A DNA stretch of 63,980 nt from Lachnospiraceae bacterium Zagget3. Its GTDB lineage: Bacteria > Bacillota_A > Clostridia > Lachnospirales > Lachnospiraceae. The DNA is taken from assembly GCA_001941025.1 (NCBI GenBank), contig MSHE01000005.1, forward strand, positions 154,663 through 218,642, given 5' to 3'. The notes under the pieces were generated by a model. It saw only the letters and a program-made list of their open reading frames with translations, did no database searches and was not told the origin of the DNA. Positions 44,968 through 54,358 of this stretch are shown here, in pieces; position 1 is the first letter of the stretch; every line of letters starts with the position of its first letter. Both the position numbers and the translations under genes were made by a program.

Positions 44968-45945
44968 TCAGGATGCATACTTGACCAGCAGCAGCTCCAC
45001 GGCCAGCCGGTCGTTCATCCTCCCCGTCTTGATATCCTCTTCCGCCTGGACCCCGTCGCGCACGGCGTCGAGAAGCCGGCTGTCGTAAAACTTTCCCGCC
45101 TGTGCCAAGTACTTTCGGACCGCGAACTCCGGCACCTTCACGCCGGACGCCATGGCCTTGCGGTCATACCCGCGCTCCTTCATCTCGCTCAGTTGCAAAA
45201 GGATCCGAAACTGCCTTGTGATAAGGAAGAGGATCCGCATGGGCGCCACTTTCAAAAGGAGGAGGTCATAGTAGAGCGACAGCGCGCGCTCCTTTTGCTT
45301 CCCCGCGATCGCGTCCACCATCTCAAAGATCCGGTCGGCCGTCTGGTTCGCGCAGACCGCCTCAATGTCGGCCTCCCCGATCGTTTCCCGTCCCATCGTG
45401 TAACAAAAGAGCTTTTCCAGTTCCTGGTCGATCAGATCCATATCGTTTCCGGTCCGCGCGAGAAAGTGCTCCGCCGTCGCCCGGGTGATCTGTTTTCCTT
45501 CCTTCTTTGCGCGCTGCGCGATCCACTGCAGCAGAACGGACTCCGGCTGGCGCGCGAACTCGACGGTGCTTCCCGCCTTTTTCACCTGCTTATACAAGCG
45601 GCTTCGCCGGTCCACCTCCGTCTCTGTAAATATAAGATACGTCGTCTCCGGGATCGTCTCCACGTAATCGGCCAGCGCCTCGCCGCCTTTTTTAAACATG
45701 CCGGTGTCATCCAGAAAGATCACGCGGTGCTCTGCGAAAAACGGCATGGTCTCCGCGAGGTCGATCACTTCGCCCGGATCGATGTCCCGCCCGGAAAAGC
45801 GGGTCATGTTGACGTCGTCCCCCGGGGCCGCGAGCGCGTCACGCAGCCGCCCGGCATACTGACGGCGCAGGTAGTCCTCCTCTCCGTAGAGAAGGTAGAC
45901 GTGTTTCAATTGTCCGGTTTTTAAGTCTTCCGCGAGTGTTTTCAT
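44968..45945 (-). CDS. holA: DNA polymerase III subunit delta
   Basis: The clamp-loader subunit that opens the sliding clamp. The 325-residue protein shows VYLLYGEEDYLRRQYAGRL near the N-terminus, VIFLDDTGMFKKGG in the middle and a C-terminal helical domain (QFRILLQLSEMKERG, LDAVRDGVQAEEDIKTG, AVELLLVKYAS). The start at 45945 (MKTLAEDLKTG) gives normal length; an ATG three codons earlier is possible and no ribosome site is obvious. Its usual neighbour rpsT lies convergent on the other side. Confidence 0.92.
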   Translation of the reverse strand: MKTLAEDLKTGQLKHVYLLYGEEDYLRRQYAGRLRDALAAPGDDVNMTRFSGRDIDPGEVIDLAETMPFFAEHRVIFLDDTGMFKKGGEALADYVETIPETTYLIFTETEVDRRSRLYKQVKKAGSTVEFARQPESVLLQWIAQRAKKEGKQITRATAEHFLARTGNDMDLIDQELEKLFCYTMGRETIGEADIEAVCANQTADRIFEMVDAIAGKQKERALSLYYDLLLLKVAPMRILFLITRQFRILLQLSEMKERGYDRKAMASGVKVPEFAVRKYLAQAGKFYDSRLLDAVRDGVQAEEDIKTGRMNDRLAVELLLVKYAS

Positions 45946-46004
45946 TGTCCACATGATAGCATAAACTTTTAATTTTATAAAGTTTGTGCTGTGAGCCGGA
46001 AACT

Positions 46005-46355
46005 TTACAGCAGTTTCTGCGAAAGAAGATAAACACAATACTGATTCATGCTTATGCCCTCTTCCTTTGAACGTTCTGCCAATTCCTTGTGCAGGCTTTT
46101 CGGCATACGCAGTTTGAAACATCCGGAATATTCATCTAGCCGCTTCGGCTCGTTAATCGGCATACCAATCTCAAGCATTCCTTCAAACCATGTACGCTTC
46201 GCATCCTCAATGAGCACAATCAATTCCTCCATTGTTTCGGCAAACGTCAAACACCCCGGCAGATCCGGGAAGGAAGCAACATAGCCGCCCTCGTAAGGAT
46301 CTTCGATAATTTCCAGTTTATACGGCAGCGCCATATACTCATCTACTGTTCTCAT
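46005..46355 (-). CDS. hicB: HicB-family antitoxin
   Basis: Antitoxin of a type II HicAB pair. The 116-residue protein has the degenerate RNase H-like HicB domain (YEGGYVASFPDLPGCLTFAET) and a C-terminal ribbon-helix-helix segment (RMPKSLHKELAERSKEEGI, SMNQYCVYLLS) for DNA binding. The ATG at 46355 follows GGAGGAAAAAA and lies within the last codons of hicA (17-base overlap). It neutralises HicA and should repress the pair through the palindrome at 46616-46635. Confidence 0.92.
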   Translation of the reverse strand: MRTVDEYMALPYKLEIIEDPYEGGYVASFPDLPGCLTFAETMEELIVLIEDAKRTWFEGMLEIGMPINEPKRLDEYSGCFKLRMPKSLHKELAERSKEEGISMNQYCVYLLSQKLL

Positions 46356-46590
46356 TTTTTTCCTCCTCAATAATCTCCTTAACCCTTTCCAGGTACACAC
46401 GTTTGACGATCCCGTGATTAGGGATGACAATGATTTCGTTCCCTTTCTTAACAAATTTATAGTGACTGCCGCCACCCCTCGGTGCAACAGTTATGTACCC
46501 ACAATATTCCAGCACCTTTCGTACTTCGTCAAAACGAATGTCATTCGGCAACCTGCAGATTCGCTCGATTAACTTGTCCATCTGTGACAT
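46339..46590 (-). CDS. hicA: HicA-family toxin (mRNA interferase)
   Basis: An 83-residue toxin with a double-stranded-RNA-binding-like fold. The catalytic His is in RGGGSHYKFVKKGNEI, followed by VIPNHGIVKRVYLERVKEII, which is complete for the family. The ATG at 46590 follows AAAGGAATAGAAGT. It is first in the hicA-hicB operon, 65 bases before comEC's stop region on the same strand. Confidence 0.92.
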   Translation of the reverse strand: MSQMDKLIERICRLPNDIRFDEVRKVLEYCGYITVAPRGGGSHYKFVKKGNEIIVIPNHGIVKRVYLERVKEIIEEEKNENSR

Positions 46591-46607
46591 ACTTCTATTC
46601 CTTTCTG

Positions 46608-46636
46608 ATTTTATATGACATCATATATGGTGTCAA
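46608..46636 (-). promoter_or_regulatory. hicAB promoter with palindromic operator
   Basis: TTGACA (46631-46636), a 17-base spacer and TAAAAT (46608-46613) on the minus strand. A 20-bp near-palindrome with arms TGACA and TGTCA (46616-46635) fills the spacer, as expected for HicB autorepression. Confidence 0.75.
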
Positions 46637-46655
46637 GTGTTGGTAAAAAATCCTA

Positions 46656-49397
46656 TTAATTTCTATTGTTCACTGCGGTATAGGTGCATAGTTTCCACAC
46701 CCCCCGCTTCTCATAAAACGTGATCTGCCCACTCTGTGGGGTACGGTAGATCTCACATCCGGCCTCCTCGAGACGCTCCAGCGTCTCCGGCGCCGGATGG
46801 CCATAGTTGTTGTTCGCGCTGCAGGAGATAACGGCGTACTCCGGCGAGACTGCCGCGAGAAACTCCGCGTCGCTCGAGTACTTGGATCCATGATGCGCCA
46901 CTTTCAGAACGGTGATATCGGAAAGCATGCCGCGCTTAAGCAACAGCTGCTCCTGCTCCGCGCTGATGTCCCCGGTAAAAAGTGCAGACAGGCCGTCCTT
47001 CTCAAAGCGCCAGACCTGAGAAAATTCGTTGGCGTCCTCCCCGCCTGCAGCGGCGGTGACTGCTGCTGTGCTGTTCGCCTCGCTGCCCGCAACGCCGCCT
47101 GCCGCAGCGCTGTCCACCTCACTTGTGCCATCTTCCGCCGCCGGATAGAGGCAGGTCATCGTGCCGCCGTCAATCGCGATCGCATCCCCCGCCGCGACAG
47201 ACACGACCTCCGTATCGTTCGCATCAGCCGCTTCGACCAGTTTCGCCCAGGTATCGTCATGCGGCATTGCCGCTGCCAGGACGAGATAATCCACGCTATA
47301 GCCGTCCTCTAGAATCTCCAGCAGGCCGGAGTAGTGATCACTGTCCCCGTGAGTCAGAATCCAGGCATCCACTTTCCGAATGCCGTGTACCTTTAAAAAG
47401 GGCTCGATCTCATATTCTCCCACACTGCTCTCGCTGCTGCTGCCGCCGTCGATCATGACATACGTTCCAGAGCCATCTGTCAGAAAGATTCCGTCCCCCT
47501 GCCCGACGTCAAGGACGTCGATGCGGCAGACCTGCCGCTCGGGCACAAAAAGAATGCAAGCCATAAGCGCAAGTGGCAGGAGCCAATGGAGCACAGCGCT
47601 CCGCGCGGGCGGAAGCAAATAGCCAAGGACTACAAATCGCAGGGGCGGGAGAAACCGGGCAGACACAACGCACCGCATGGGCTGCGCAGTCCGCGCCCAC
47701 CGCATATACAGAACGCACGCTCCCACAAGTGCCGCGTAAAATGCCAGCAGCAGCCACACGGACGGCTGCCCCGTGATCCAGTTGCTGAGCGGCAGGTGGT
47801 CAATCACATGAATCGCGGCCTCGTAGATTTTAAGAATGACATGGCAGGGGACAAGCAGCCACTTGGCCGCCTGCGGGAGAACGATACCGAGCAGTCCGCC
47901 AGCCAGACCAAAGCCCAGCAGCGCACTGCAAAGAGGAAGGATGAGCAAATTCAGAAGGGTGAAATAGAGCGGCACCTCAAAGTAATACCACGCGGTGAGC
48001 GGCAGGAGCGCCAACTGCAGAAACGCGCCGAAGAGAAGCCGCTCCTTGAGATTCTCCACGAGCCGGGCGAGCGGACCCGGGTCGGGGCGTTCCTCAAAAT
48101 TGCCAGCCGGATCCGTGGATCGGCGCGCAGTCGCTTCAGGGGCGGATCGCTCCGAATAATCGCCGGCCGGGTGGGCAGACGGGCTTCCGTCGGCAGACCC
48201 GCTCTCCCGCCGCTGCGCCTGCTCCCGCTCTTCCCTCGCCTCCGCGGCCCTTCGAGACATCTCGCGAAACAGCGTGATGGCCGCCATAGCCAGAAAGGAA
48301 AACTGAAAGCCGCTCCGGTAGAGATTCAACGGATTGGGCACGAGAAGCACGAGCGCGGCCAGCGCCAGCGCGTTGACGGGATCATAGGTGCGCCCCGACG
48401 CGTGCGCCCCCATGAGCAACAGATACATGACAAGCGCGCGGATGGAGGAGACACTTCCCCCGCTCATGATCACAAAGAGAAACACGATCCCGCAGCCCAG
48501 TGCCTCACAGAGGTGACAGGGCACGCGCACTCTCCGAAGAAATCGGTAGACGCCAAACCCCAAAACGGAGATGTGCAGACCGGAGATCGCGAGGATATGC
48601 GAGATCCCCGCCTCCTGATACATCGCCTTTACCTCCGGATCCATCAGGCCCTTGTTTCCCACGGTCAGCGCGGACAACACGCCAGCCTCGCCCGCGCCCA
48701 GCGAATCGGAAAACACCCGGCTGATCCGCTGCTGCAGACGATACAACCCCTCGCGGAAACTCACGCGCGGCGCTCTCAGTACGTCGATCCTGTCAGCGTA
48801 GATCCGAAACGAGATGTTCTGCTCCCGGTAATAGTCCGCGGAGTCAAAGCTCCCCTCATTCGTCGCGGGCGAAAAGGCCTTCCAGCTTCCGTACACCGTC
48901 ACCTCGGAGCCGATGGAGATCTCATCCGTCTCATAATATGCAATTACCTTGTTATAGGGGGTACGAAGCGTATAGACATATCGCTCCGATTTGAATTCTT
49001 TGGAAAGGACGGTGCCGGTAAGTTCCCTGCCCGGACTCGCCGTAAGCATCTCCTGGATGCGCGCGTCGCTGCGGTCCCGTCCGGCACATAGCAGAAACGC
49101 GGTCAGGATCAGCCCAGTCATGATACAAGCCATGACGGCCCGCTCACGTCGTTTCCTGACGGTTGCATCCTTCTGCCTGCCCGGCATGCCACAAACCGCA
49201 TGCCTCAACCAAACCCATAATCCGCCTGCGTTCCCTCGTTTGACCGGCATACCGGTGTCCGCGATCCCAACCAGCAGAAACGCGCCGAGTAAAATAAGAA
49301 TCGCCGGCCATATAGTCTCCCGCCGGCAATATAATACGATCCCGAAGACCCAGGCAGCCGCGAGCAGACACACATGCCGCTTTTGTTCCAGAAGCAC
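46656..49397 (-). CDS. comEC: DNA uptake channel protein ComEC/Rec2
   Basis: Membrane channel for single-stranded DNA in natural transformation. The 913-residue protein has an N-terminal soluble/OB-like region between membrane helices, the Competence domain (EAGISHILAISGLHISVLGFG, LVMYLLLMGAHASGRTYDP) and a C-terminal metallo-beta-lactamase-like domain (IDVLDVGQGDGIFL, ILTHGDSDHYSGLLEIL, VAHHGSKYS). A Ser/Pro/Glu-rich insert (about 380-440) and an Ala/Gly-rich insert in the nuclease domain are unusual. The start is GTG 49397 after GGAGGTCTTCTC. ComEA is 2 kb upstream. Confidence 0.94.
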   Translation of the reverse strand: MLLEQKRHVCLLAAAWVFGIVLYCRRETIWPAILILLGAFLLVGIADTGMPVKRGNAGGLWVWLRHAVCGMPGRQKDATVRKRRERAVMACIMTGLILTAFLLCAGRDRSDARIQEMLTASPGRELTGTVLSKEFKSERYVYTLRTPYNKVIAYYETDEISIGSEVTVYGSWKAFSPATNEGSFDSADYYREQNISFRIYADRIDVLRAPRVSFREGLYRLQQRISRVFSDSLGAGEAGVLSALTVGNKGLMDPEVKAMYQEAGISHILAISGLHISVLGFGVYRFLRRVRVPCHLCEALGCGIVFLFVIMSGGSVSSIRALVMYLLLMGAHASGRTYDPVNALALAALVLLVPNPLNLYRSGFQFSFLAMAAITLFREMSRRAAEAREEREQAQRRESGSADGSPSAHPAGDYSERSAPEATARRSTDPAGNFEERPDPGPLARLVENLKERLLFGAFLQLALLPLTAWYYFEVPLYFTLLNLLILPLCSALLGFGLAGGLLGIVLPQAAKWLLVPCHVILKIYEAAIHVIDHLPLSNWITGQPSVWLLLAFYAALVGACVLYMRWARTAQPMRCVVSARFLPPLRFVVLGYLLPPARSAVLHWLLPLALMACILFVPERQVCRIDVLDVGQGDGIFLTDGSGTYVMIDGGSSSESSVGEYEIEPFLKVHGIRKVDAWILTHGDSDHYSGLLEILEDGYSVDYLVLAAAMPHDDTWAKLVEAADANDTEVVSVAAGDAIAIDGGTMTCLYPAAEDGTSEVDSAAAGGVAGSEANSTAAVTAAAGGEDANEFSQVWRFEKDGLSALFTGDISAEQEQLLLKRGMLSDITVLKVAHHGSKYSSDAEFLAAVSPEYAVISCSANNNYGHPAPETLERLEEAGCEIYRTPQSGQITFYEKRGVWKLCTYTAVNNRN

Positions 49398-49521
49398 GAG
49401 AAGACCTCCACTACTCTCTCTTCGTTTCTCCCAGTCAAGCAGTCATCCTTGCGATTGCAGAAGCGCAAGCCGCGCCACCGCCAGTCCGATGTGTGCCAAA
49501 GCGCAAGCCCCCGCGCCAACG

Positions 49522-50562
49522 CTAGTCCAATGTATGCTGCAGCGGCAGCCGCACCGTAAAGGCAGAGCCGACCTCCGGCTCGCTCTCCACCTTGATGGAT
49601 CCGCGGTGCAGGACCACCGTGTTGCGCGCGAGGGAAAGTCCCAGCCCCGTCCCGCCGATCTCGTCCGAGCGGGATTTATCCATGCGGTAAAAGCGTTCAA
49701 AGATCTGTTCCTGCGCCTCCTCGGGAATCCCGATTCCGTTGTCCGCCACAGTGATATAGCAGTTCTGATGATCCGCGCCCAGTGTGACGCGCACCCAGCC
49801 GCCCGCGTGATTGTACTTAACGGCATTTTCGATCAGGTTCGTGATCGCGAGTGTCACCTTTACCTCATCGACCTCCGCCTCCACGGGGTCCGGATCCTCT
49901 AAAAGCAGCTGTACTCCCCTGCTCTGCGCGATGGGCGCCATCTGCTTTCGGATTTCTTCCAACATCTCATCCATCCGGACGGAGGCAATGTTTAACTCCG
50001 CGGATGTCTTGTCGGTCTTTACAAGCGAGAGGAGATCATCAATGATCTCATTTTCGCGCAGGATCTCTTTTCCGATGTCTCCCATAAACTCCCGGTACAA
50101 TTCCTCCGGGACATCCTCCTGTTCAACCAGAGAATCCGCAAGCACTTTCATCGAGGTGAGCGGTGTCTTTAATTCGTGGGAAACATTGGAGACAAACTCC
50201 TGCTGGGTCCGATCGAGGATCTGCAGGCGTGTCAGCATGGCATCACAGGCGTCCGAAATGTTTTCCGTCTCCGAGTAATTGGTGACCGGCGTAAAGTCGT
50301 CCTCGAACCCGTCCTGCACATCGTTGATCGAACGGCTCAGGCGTTTTAATGGTTTTGTCATGTAGTAGGAAGCGAGAATCGCCGCCACGACGATCGCGGC
50401 AAATAAGACGACCGCTGCAATGACAACGGTACTGGTTTTATCCGCGTTCAGAGATACGCTGAGGAGCACAATGACGGAAACGATCCCGATGATGATGATC
50501 ATGAGAAGAATGCGAAATCTGAGACTTTTGAAAAAATAGGCTGCCTTTTTCAAAAACGTCAC
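49522..50562 (-). CDS. Sensor histidine kinase
   Basis: A 346-residue kinase with two membrane helices (about 18-37 and 44-66) joined by a very short outer loop, so it probably senses within the membrane. A HAMP-like linker follows, then the HisKA His in FVSNVSHELKTPLTSMK (about 140) and the ATPase domain (NLIENAVKYN, VADNGIGIP, GGTGLGLSLAR). It starts with GTG overlapping the stop of the response regulator gene as GTGA, so the two are coupled. Signal unknown. Confidence 0.92.
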   Translation of the reverse strand: MTFLKKAAYFFKSLRFRILLMIIIIGIVSVIVLLSVSLNADKTSTVVIAAVVLFAAIVVAAILASYYMTKPLKRLSRSINDVQDGFEDDFTPVTNYSETENISDACDAMLTRLQILDRTQQEFVSNVSHELKTPLTSMKVLADSLVEQEDVPEELYREFMGDIGKEILRENEIIDDLLSLVKTDKTSAELNIASVRMDEMLEEIRKQMAPIAQSRGVQLLLEDPDPVEAEVDEVKVTLAITNLIENAVKYNHAGGWVRVTLGADHQNCYITVADNGIGIPEEAQEQIFERFYRMDKSRSDEIGGTGLGLSLARNTVVLHRGSIKVESEPEVGSAFTVRLPLQHTLD

Positions 50563-51257
50563 CTCTGTTTATCAGAGTAATAGAAATAACCCACGCCCCA
50601 TTTTGTGTGGATATACTTCGGTTCACTCGGGTTCGGTTCCACTTTCTCGCGGAGGCGGCGGATATGCACATCCACCGTGCGGAAATCGCCCGGATACTCG
50701 TAGCCCCAGACGAGATTGAGCAGCAGTTCCCTGCTGTACACTTTATTCGGTGTCTTGACAAGGAGCTCCATCAAGTCAAACTCCTTGGCGGTCAGACGCA
50801 CTTCCTTGCCCTGAATATACAGGCGGCGGCTGTCACAGTCGATGCGGATGTCTCCGTCGGCGATGACACCGGACTCCTCCTCTTTTTCCGTGCGGCTGGT
50901 CCGGCGGAGGATTGCCTTGATCCGGGCCTTCACCTCCAGAATATTAAACGGTTTCGTGACATAGTCATCCGCCCCGTAATCGAGACCCAGGATCTTGTCC
51001 ATGTCCTCCCCCTTGGCAGTCAGCATGATGATCGGAACATCCGAAAACTCGCGGATCATCTGGCAGACTTCCAGCCCGTCCAATTTGGGAAGCATGATGT
51101 CAAGCAGAATGATATCGTACTCATTCTCCCGCGCCATTTGCAGCGCTTCTTCCCCGTCATAGGCGCAGTCGACTTCCATATCGTCCTGCATCAGGCCATA
51201 ACGCAGCCCTTTCACGATCAGCTTTTCATCGTCCACAACCAGTACTTTGTTTGCCAT
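50559..51257 (-). CDS. OmpR-family response regulator
   Basis: A 232-residue regulator: receiver domain with VDDEK, the phosphorylated Asp in YDIILLDIMLPKLDG (about 51) and Lys in VTKPFN; then an OmpR/PhoB winged HTH (LTAKEFDLMELLVKTPNKVY, WGYEYPGDFRTVDVHIRRLR). Partner of the adjacent kinase. The ATG at 51257 (MANKVLVVDDEK) follows GCGGAAAAGAA. Targets are not visible. Confidence 0.94.
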   Translation of the reverse strand: MANKVLVVDDEKLIVKGLRYGLMQDDMEVDCAYDGEEALQMARENEYDIILLDIMLPKLDGLEVCQMIREFSDVPIIMLTAKGEDMDKILGLDYGADDYVTKPFNILEVKARIKAILRRTSRTEKEEESGVIADGDIRIDCDSRRLYIQGKEVRLTAKEFDLMELLVKTPNKVYSRELLLNLVWGYEYPGDFRTVDVHIRRLREKVEPNPSEPKYIHTKWGVGYFYYSDKQR

Positions 51258-51318
51258 TTCTTTTCCGCGCGTTCCTTTCTTGTATATGCCATGTGACAAG
51301 CGCCGGGCGCTGCCATGT

Positions 51319-52050
51319 TCAGAGCGTGATATTGTCTTTGATCTTGTCGTAGGTCCCTTCGCCGATCCCGCTGACTTCCATGATCTCCTCGAGACTCTGA
51401 AAGCTCCCGTGTTCCTCGCGATAGGCCACGATCGCTGCCGCTTTCGCCTCGCCGATTCCGTTTAAAGATGTAAGCGTATCCGCGTCGGCCGTATTGATGT
51501 TGACTTTTTCTTCCGCCGCGTCGGTCCCTCCGGACGCGTTCCCGGTGGAAGCCGCGGATGGATAAGCCGAGGCATCGATTCCGGCCGCGCTCTCCTCTTC
51601 GGTCGGAATAAAGACCATCGCGCCGTCCTCCAGCGCCTGCGCGAGGTTGACGCTTCGCTCGTCCGCGTCCGGGGTAAAGCCCCCGGCCATCTCCAGCAGT
51701 TGATAGACCCGGCCGCCTGTCGGCAGCTTATATACGCCGGGCTCCATCACAGCGCCGCAGATATAGACGCAGATCCCGAAAGAATCCTTCGCCGTGTCCG
51801 CGTCGGCAGACGCCTGCTCTCCGTTTTCGGACTCGGCCGCCGCGTCCTCTTCGGATGCCCCGTCGTCCCCCAGAGGGCCCTCTCTGCCTTCGGCATTCAC
51901 CTTGCTTCCGTTCCCGTCCGCGCTGGCTTCGCCCGCCTCATCGTCAATCGCTTCACTCTCCTCGTTCTGCAGGATCACATCCGCCTTTGACCCGCAGCTA
52001 CAAAGGAGTAAAAAAAAGATACAGCACAATCCGACGATCCCTTTTCTCAT
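51319..52050 (-). CDS. comEA: ComEA-type DNA-binding lipoprotein
   Basis: Binds incoming DNA outside the membrane and passes it to ComEC. The 243-residue protein starts with a lipoprotein signal (lipobox LLCS-C-G), has an acidic/Ala-rich linker, then an SLBB domain (ICVYICGAVMEPGVYKLPTG, MAGGFTPDADERSVN) and two helix-hairpin-helix motifs (VNINTADADTLTSLNGIGEA, IMEVSGIGEGTYDKI). Lipid anchoring instead of a plain membrane helix is notable for the family. Confidence 0.9.
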   Translation of the reverse strand: MRKGIVGLCCIFFLLLCSCGSKADVILQNEESEAIDDEAGEASADGNGSKVNAEGREGPLGDDGASEEDAAAESENGEQASADADTAKDSFGICVYICGAVMEPGVYKLPTGGRVYQLLEMAGGFTPDADERSVNLAQALEDGAMVFIPTEEESAAGIDASAYPSAASTGNASGGTDAAEEKVNINTADADTLTSLNGIGEAKAAAIVAYREEHGSFQSLEEIMEVSGIGEGTYDKIKDNITL

Positions 52051-52188
52051 CCGACCGCACCTCCGCGGACCGGACGAGATGAACTGCGGATGTCCCGATG
52101 TCCTGTTTTAATTGTAACATCATTGAAAAATATTACAAGAGTATTCATAGATTTTTAAAGAAATGCATGACAGAATCGAATAAAAAAA

Positions 52189-52232
52189 GATATGCCACTG
52201 AAAGTAGCGTACCATACTTTCCGTGACATATC
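52189..52232 (-). terminator. Terminator of argJ-argB-argD
   Basis: GATATG-CAC-GAAAGTA arms pair with TACTTTC-GTG-CATATC across an 8-base loop with single mismatches; on the minus strand a seven-T run follows. It lies 12 bases after the argD stop. The remaining 190-base gap to comEA shows no gene. Confidence 0.82.
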
Positions 52233-52243
52233 CAGAAAAAATT

Positions 52244-53443
52244 TTACTTTTTTGAAAGCACCGCGCCGAGTTTTTCCGCCATCTCGTCCACATGCTCCCG
52301 CTCGATCACAAGCGGCGGCAACAGCCGGATCACGTTTCCGGCCGCGGTGATCACGACCAGTCCCTCCTCCAGCGCCTGCGCCGCGACCTCCGAGGCCGAC
52401 ACCCCGGGAACCAGTTCCAATCCCTGCATCAGTCCCATCCCCCGCACATCCGTCACGATGCCGTACTTCTCTTTTAACTCACCCAGCCGCTGCTCCAGAT
52501 ACAGAGCGACTTCATTGACATGATGCAGGATCTGCTCCTTTTCGAAAATGTCCTGGATCGCGCTCACCGCCGCTCCCGCGAGAGGATTGCCGCCAAATGT
52601 CGTTCCGTGGTCGCCCGGCATCAGCGACTGGTCAGCCACGCGCTGCGTCATAAGGAACGCCCCCACGGGTATCCCGCCGCCGAGCGCTTTCGCCGCGGTG
52701 AGGATATCCGGCTTTACGCCGTAGTGCTGCCAGGCGAACATCGCGCCGGTCCGCCCCACACCGCACTGGATCTCATCCAGGATCAAAAGGATGTCCCGCT
52801 CGTCGCAGAGCGCGCGGACCCCCATCAGAAAGTCGGGATCGGCCGGATGGATGCCGCCCTCGCCCTGTATGGTCTCCAGGATGATCGCGCACGTCTGGTC
52901 CGTGACCGCGTTTTTCACACTTTCCAGGTCGTTGAATGTCGCGAAACGGATGCCCGGAACCAGCGGTTCAAACGGATCGCGGTACTCCTCCGTCCCCGTG
53001 ACCGACAGCGCGCCCATGCTCCGTCCGTGAAACGAATTCTCCACGGCGACGAACTCTCCTCCCGCATGGCCGTCCCGCAGAAACGCGTATTTCCGCGCCG
53101 CCTTTAGCGCTCCCTCGATCGCTTCGGTCCCGCTGTTCGTAAAAAACACCCGGTCCATGTCCGATACGGCGAGCAGCTTTTGGGCCGCGGTCATCACCGG
53201 CACATTGTAAAAGAGATTCGAGGTGTGGATCAGCTGATCCAGCTGCGCCTTTACGGCATCGCCAAAGTCTTTGTTGCCGTATCCGAGCGCGCAGACACCG
53301 ATCCCGCCGGCGAAGTCCAGATACTCTTTGTTGTCCGTGTCGTAGAGCCGGACGCCCTCGCCACGCGAGAAGACGACCGGAAACCGATTGTAGGTGTGGA
53401 GCAGGGCCGCGTCGGCCCCCGCCATGTAGTCCTGTTTATTCAT
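52244..53443 (-). CDS. argD: Acetylornithine aminotransferase
   Basis: PLP enzyme converting N-acetylglutamate semialdehyde to N-acetylornithine. The 399-residue protein has [30 protein letters not shown], the Asp in [15 protein letters not shown] and the PLP Lys in [18 protein letters not shown]. It overlaps argB by 8 bases. Third gene of argJ-argB-argD. Confidence 0.96.
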   Translation of the reverse strand: MNKQDYMAGADAALLHTYNRFPVVFSRGEGVRLYDTDNKEYLDFAGGIGVCALGYGNKDFGDAVKAQLDQLIHTSNLFYNVPVMTAAQKLLAVSDMDRVFFTNSGTEAIEGALKAARKYAFLRDGHAGGEFVAVENSFHGRSMGALSVTGTEEYRDPFEPLVPGIRFATFNDLESVKNAVTDQTCAIILETIQGEGGIHPADPDFLMGVRALCDERDILLILDEIQCGVGRTGAMFAWQHYGVKPDILTAAKALGGGIPVGAFLMTQRVADQSLMPGDHGTTFGGNPLAGAAVSAIQDIFEKEQILHHVNEVALYLEQRLGELKEKYGIVTDVRGMGLMQGLELVPGVSASEVAAQALEEGLVVITAAGNVIRLLPPLVIEREHVDEMAEKLGAVLSKK

Positions 53444-54332
53444 GATAGAACCGATCCTCCGTATCGCTAAGGATCGCCGTGCCGATCCCCTTGTTTGTAA
53501 AGATCTCCAACAAAAGACAATGTGTCAGCCGTCCGTCCAGAATATGCACCCGCGAGACGCCGTTTTGCACCGCCCGGATGCAGTTGTCCAGTTTCGGAAG
53601 CATGCCGCCCGCCACGTAACCGCTCGCAAGGAGCTCCTCCGCTTCGGAGACCGTCATCTCGGAGATGAGTGAATCCGGATCGTCCGGATCGCGCCGGACG
53701 CCCTCGATATCCGTTAAAAACGCCAGCTTCTCCGCCTTCACCGCGCTCGCGATCGCGCAGGCCGCGTCGTCCGCGTTGACGTTGTAAGCATGATAGTTGT
53801 CGTCCAGGCCGATGGGACAGACGATCGGCAGAAAGTCCTTCTCCAGCAGATCGTAGAGGATCTTCGGATCCACCTGCTTGATCTCGCCCACATAGCCGAT
53901 GTCCTCGCCGTCGACGATCCGCCTGTCCACATGCAGCAGACCTCCGTCTTTTCCACTGATGCTGACCGCTCGGACGCCGAGACTTTCCACCAGGGTGACA
54001 AGGGATTCCCCGACTTTGCCGAGCACCATCTCCACGATCTCCATCGTCTCCTCGTCCGTCTTCCGAAGGCCGTTAACAAACTCCGGCGTGATGCCCGCCT
54101 TTTCGGCCCACCGATTGATCTCCGGGCCGCCTCCGTGTACGAGGATCGGTTTAAATCCAACCAGTTTAAGGAGTGTCACATCCTGGATCACACTCTTTTT
54201 TAACTCTTCATCCAGCATAGCGCTCCCGCCGTATTTCACGACGATGATCCGCCGGTTAAACCGCTGGATGTAGGGAAGCGCCTCGATGAGCACCTCCGCT
54301 TTCGCTTTCAGTTCTTCCATCTTGTCAGCCAT
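53436..54332 (-). CDS. argB: Acetylglutamate kinase
   Basis: Phosphorylates N-acetylglutamate. The 298-residue protein has [35 protein letters not shown], the [12 protein letters not shown] segment and [20 protein letters not shown]. The N-terminal helix present in arginine-inhibited ArgB forms ([12 protein letters not shown]) is there, suggesting feedback control by arginine (known for that subgroup). It follows argJ by 26 bases, with SD AGGAGATGTGAGAC. Confidence 0.96.
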   Translation of the reverse strand: MADKMEELKAKAEVLIEALPYIQRFNRRIIVVKYGGSAMLDEELKKSVIQDVTLLKLVGFKPILVHGGGPEINRWAEKAGITPEFVNGLRKTDEETMEIVEMVLGKVGESLVTLVESLGVRAVSISGKDGGLLHVDRRIVDGEDIGYVGEIKQVDPKILYDLLEKDFLPIVCPIGLDDNYHAYNVNADDAACAIASAVKAEKLAFLTDIEGVRRDPDDPDSLISEMTVSEAEELLASGYVAGGMLPKLDNCIRAVQNGVSRVHILDGRLTHCLLLEIFTNKGIGTAILSDTEDRFYHE

Positions 54333-54358
54333 GTCTCACATCTCCTTAATAAAATTAT

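Noticed and set aside
47586..49091. 501-codon plus-strand frame opposite comEC
   Set aside because: A shadow of ComEC, whose domains are clear on the minus strand.
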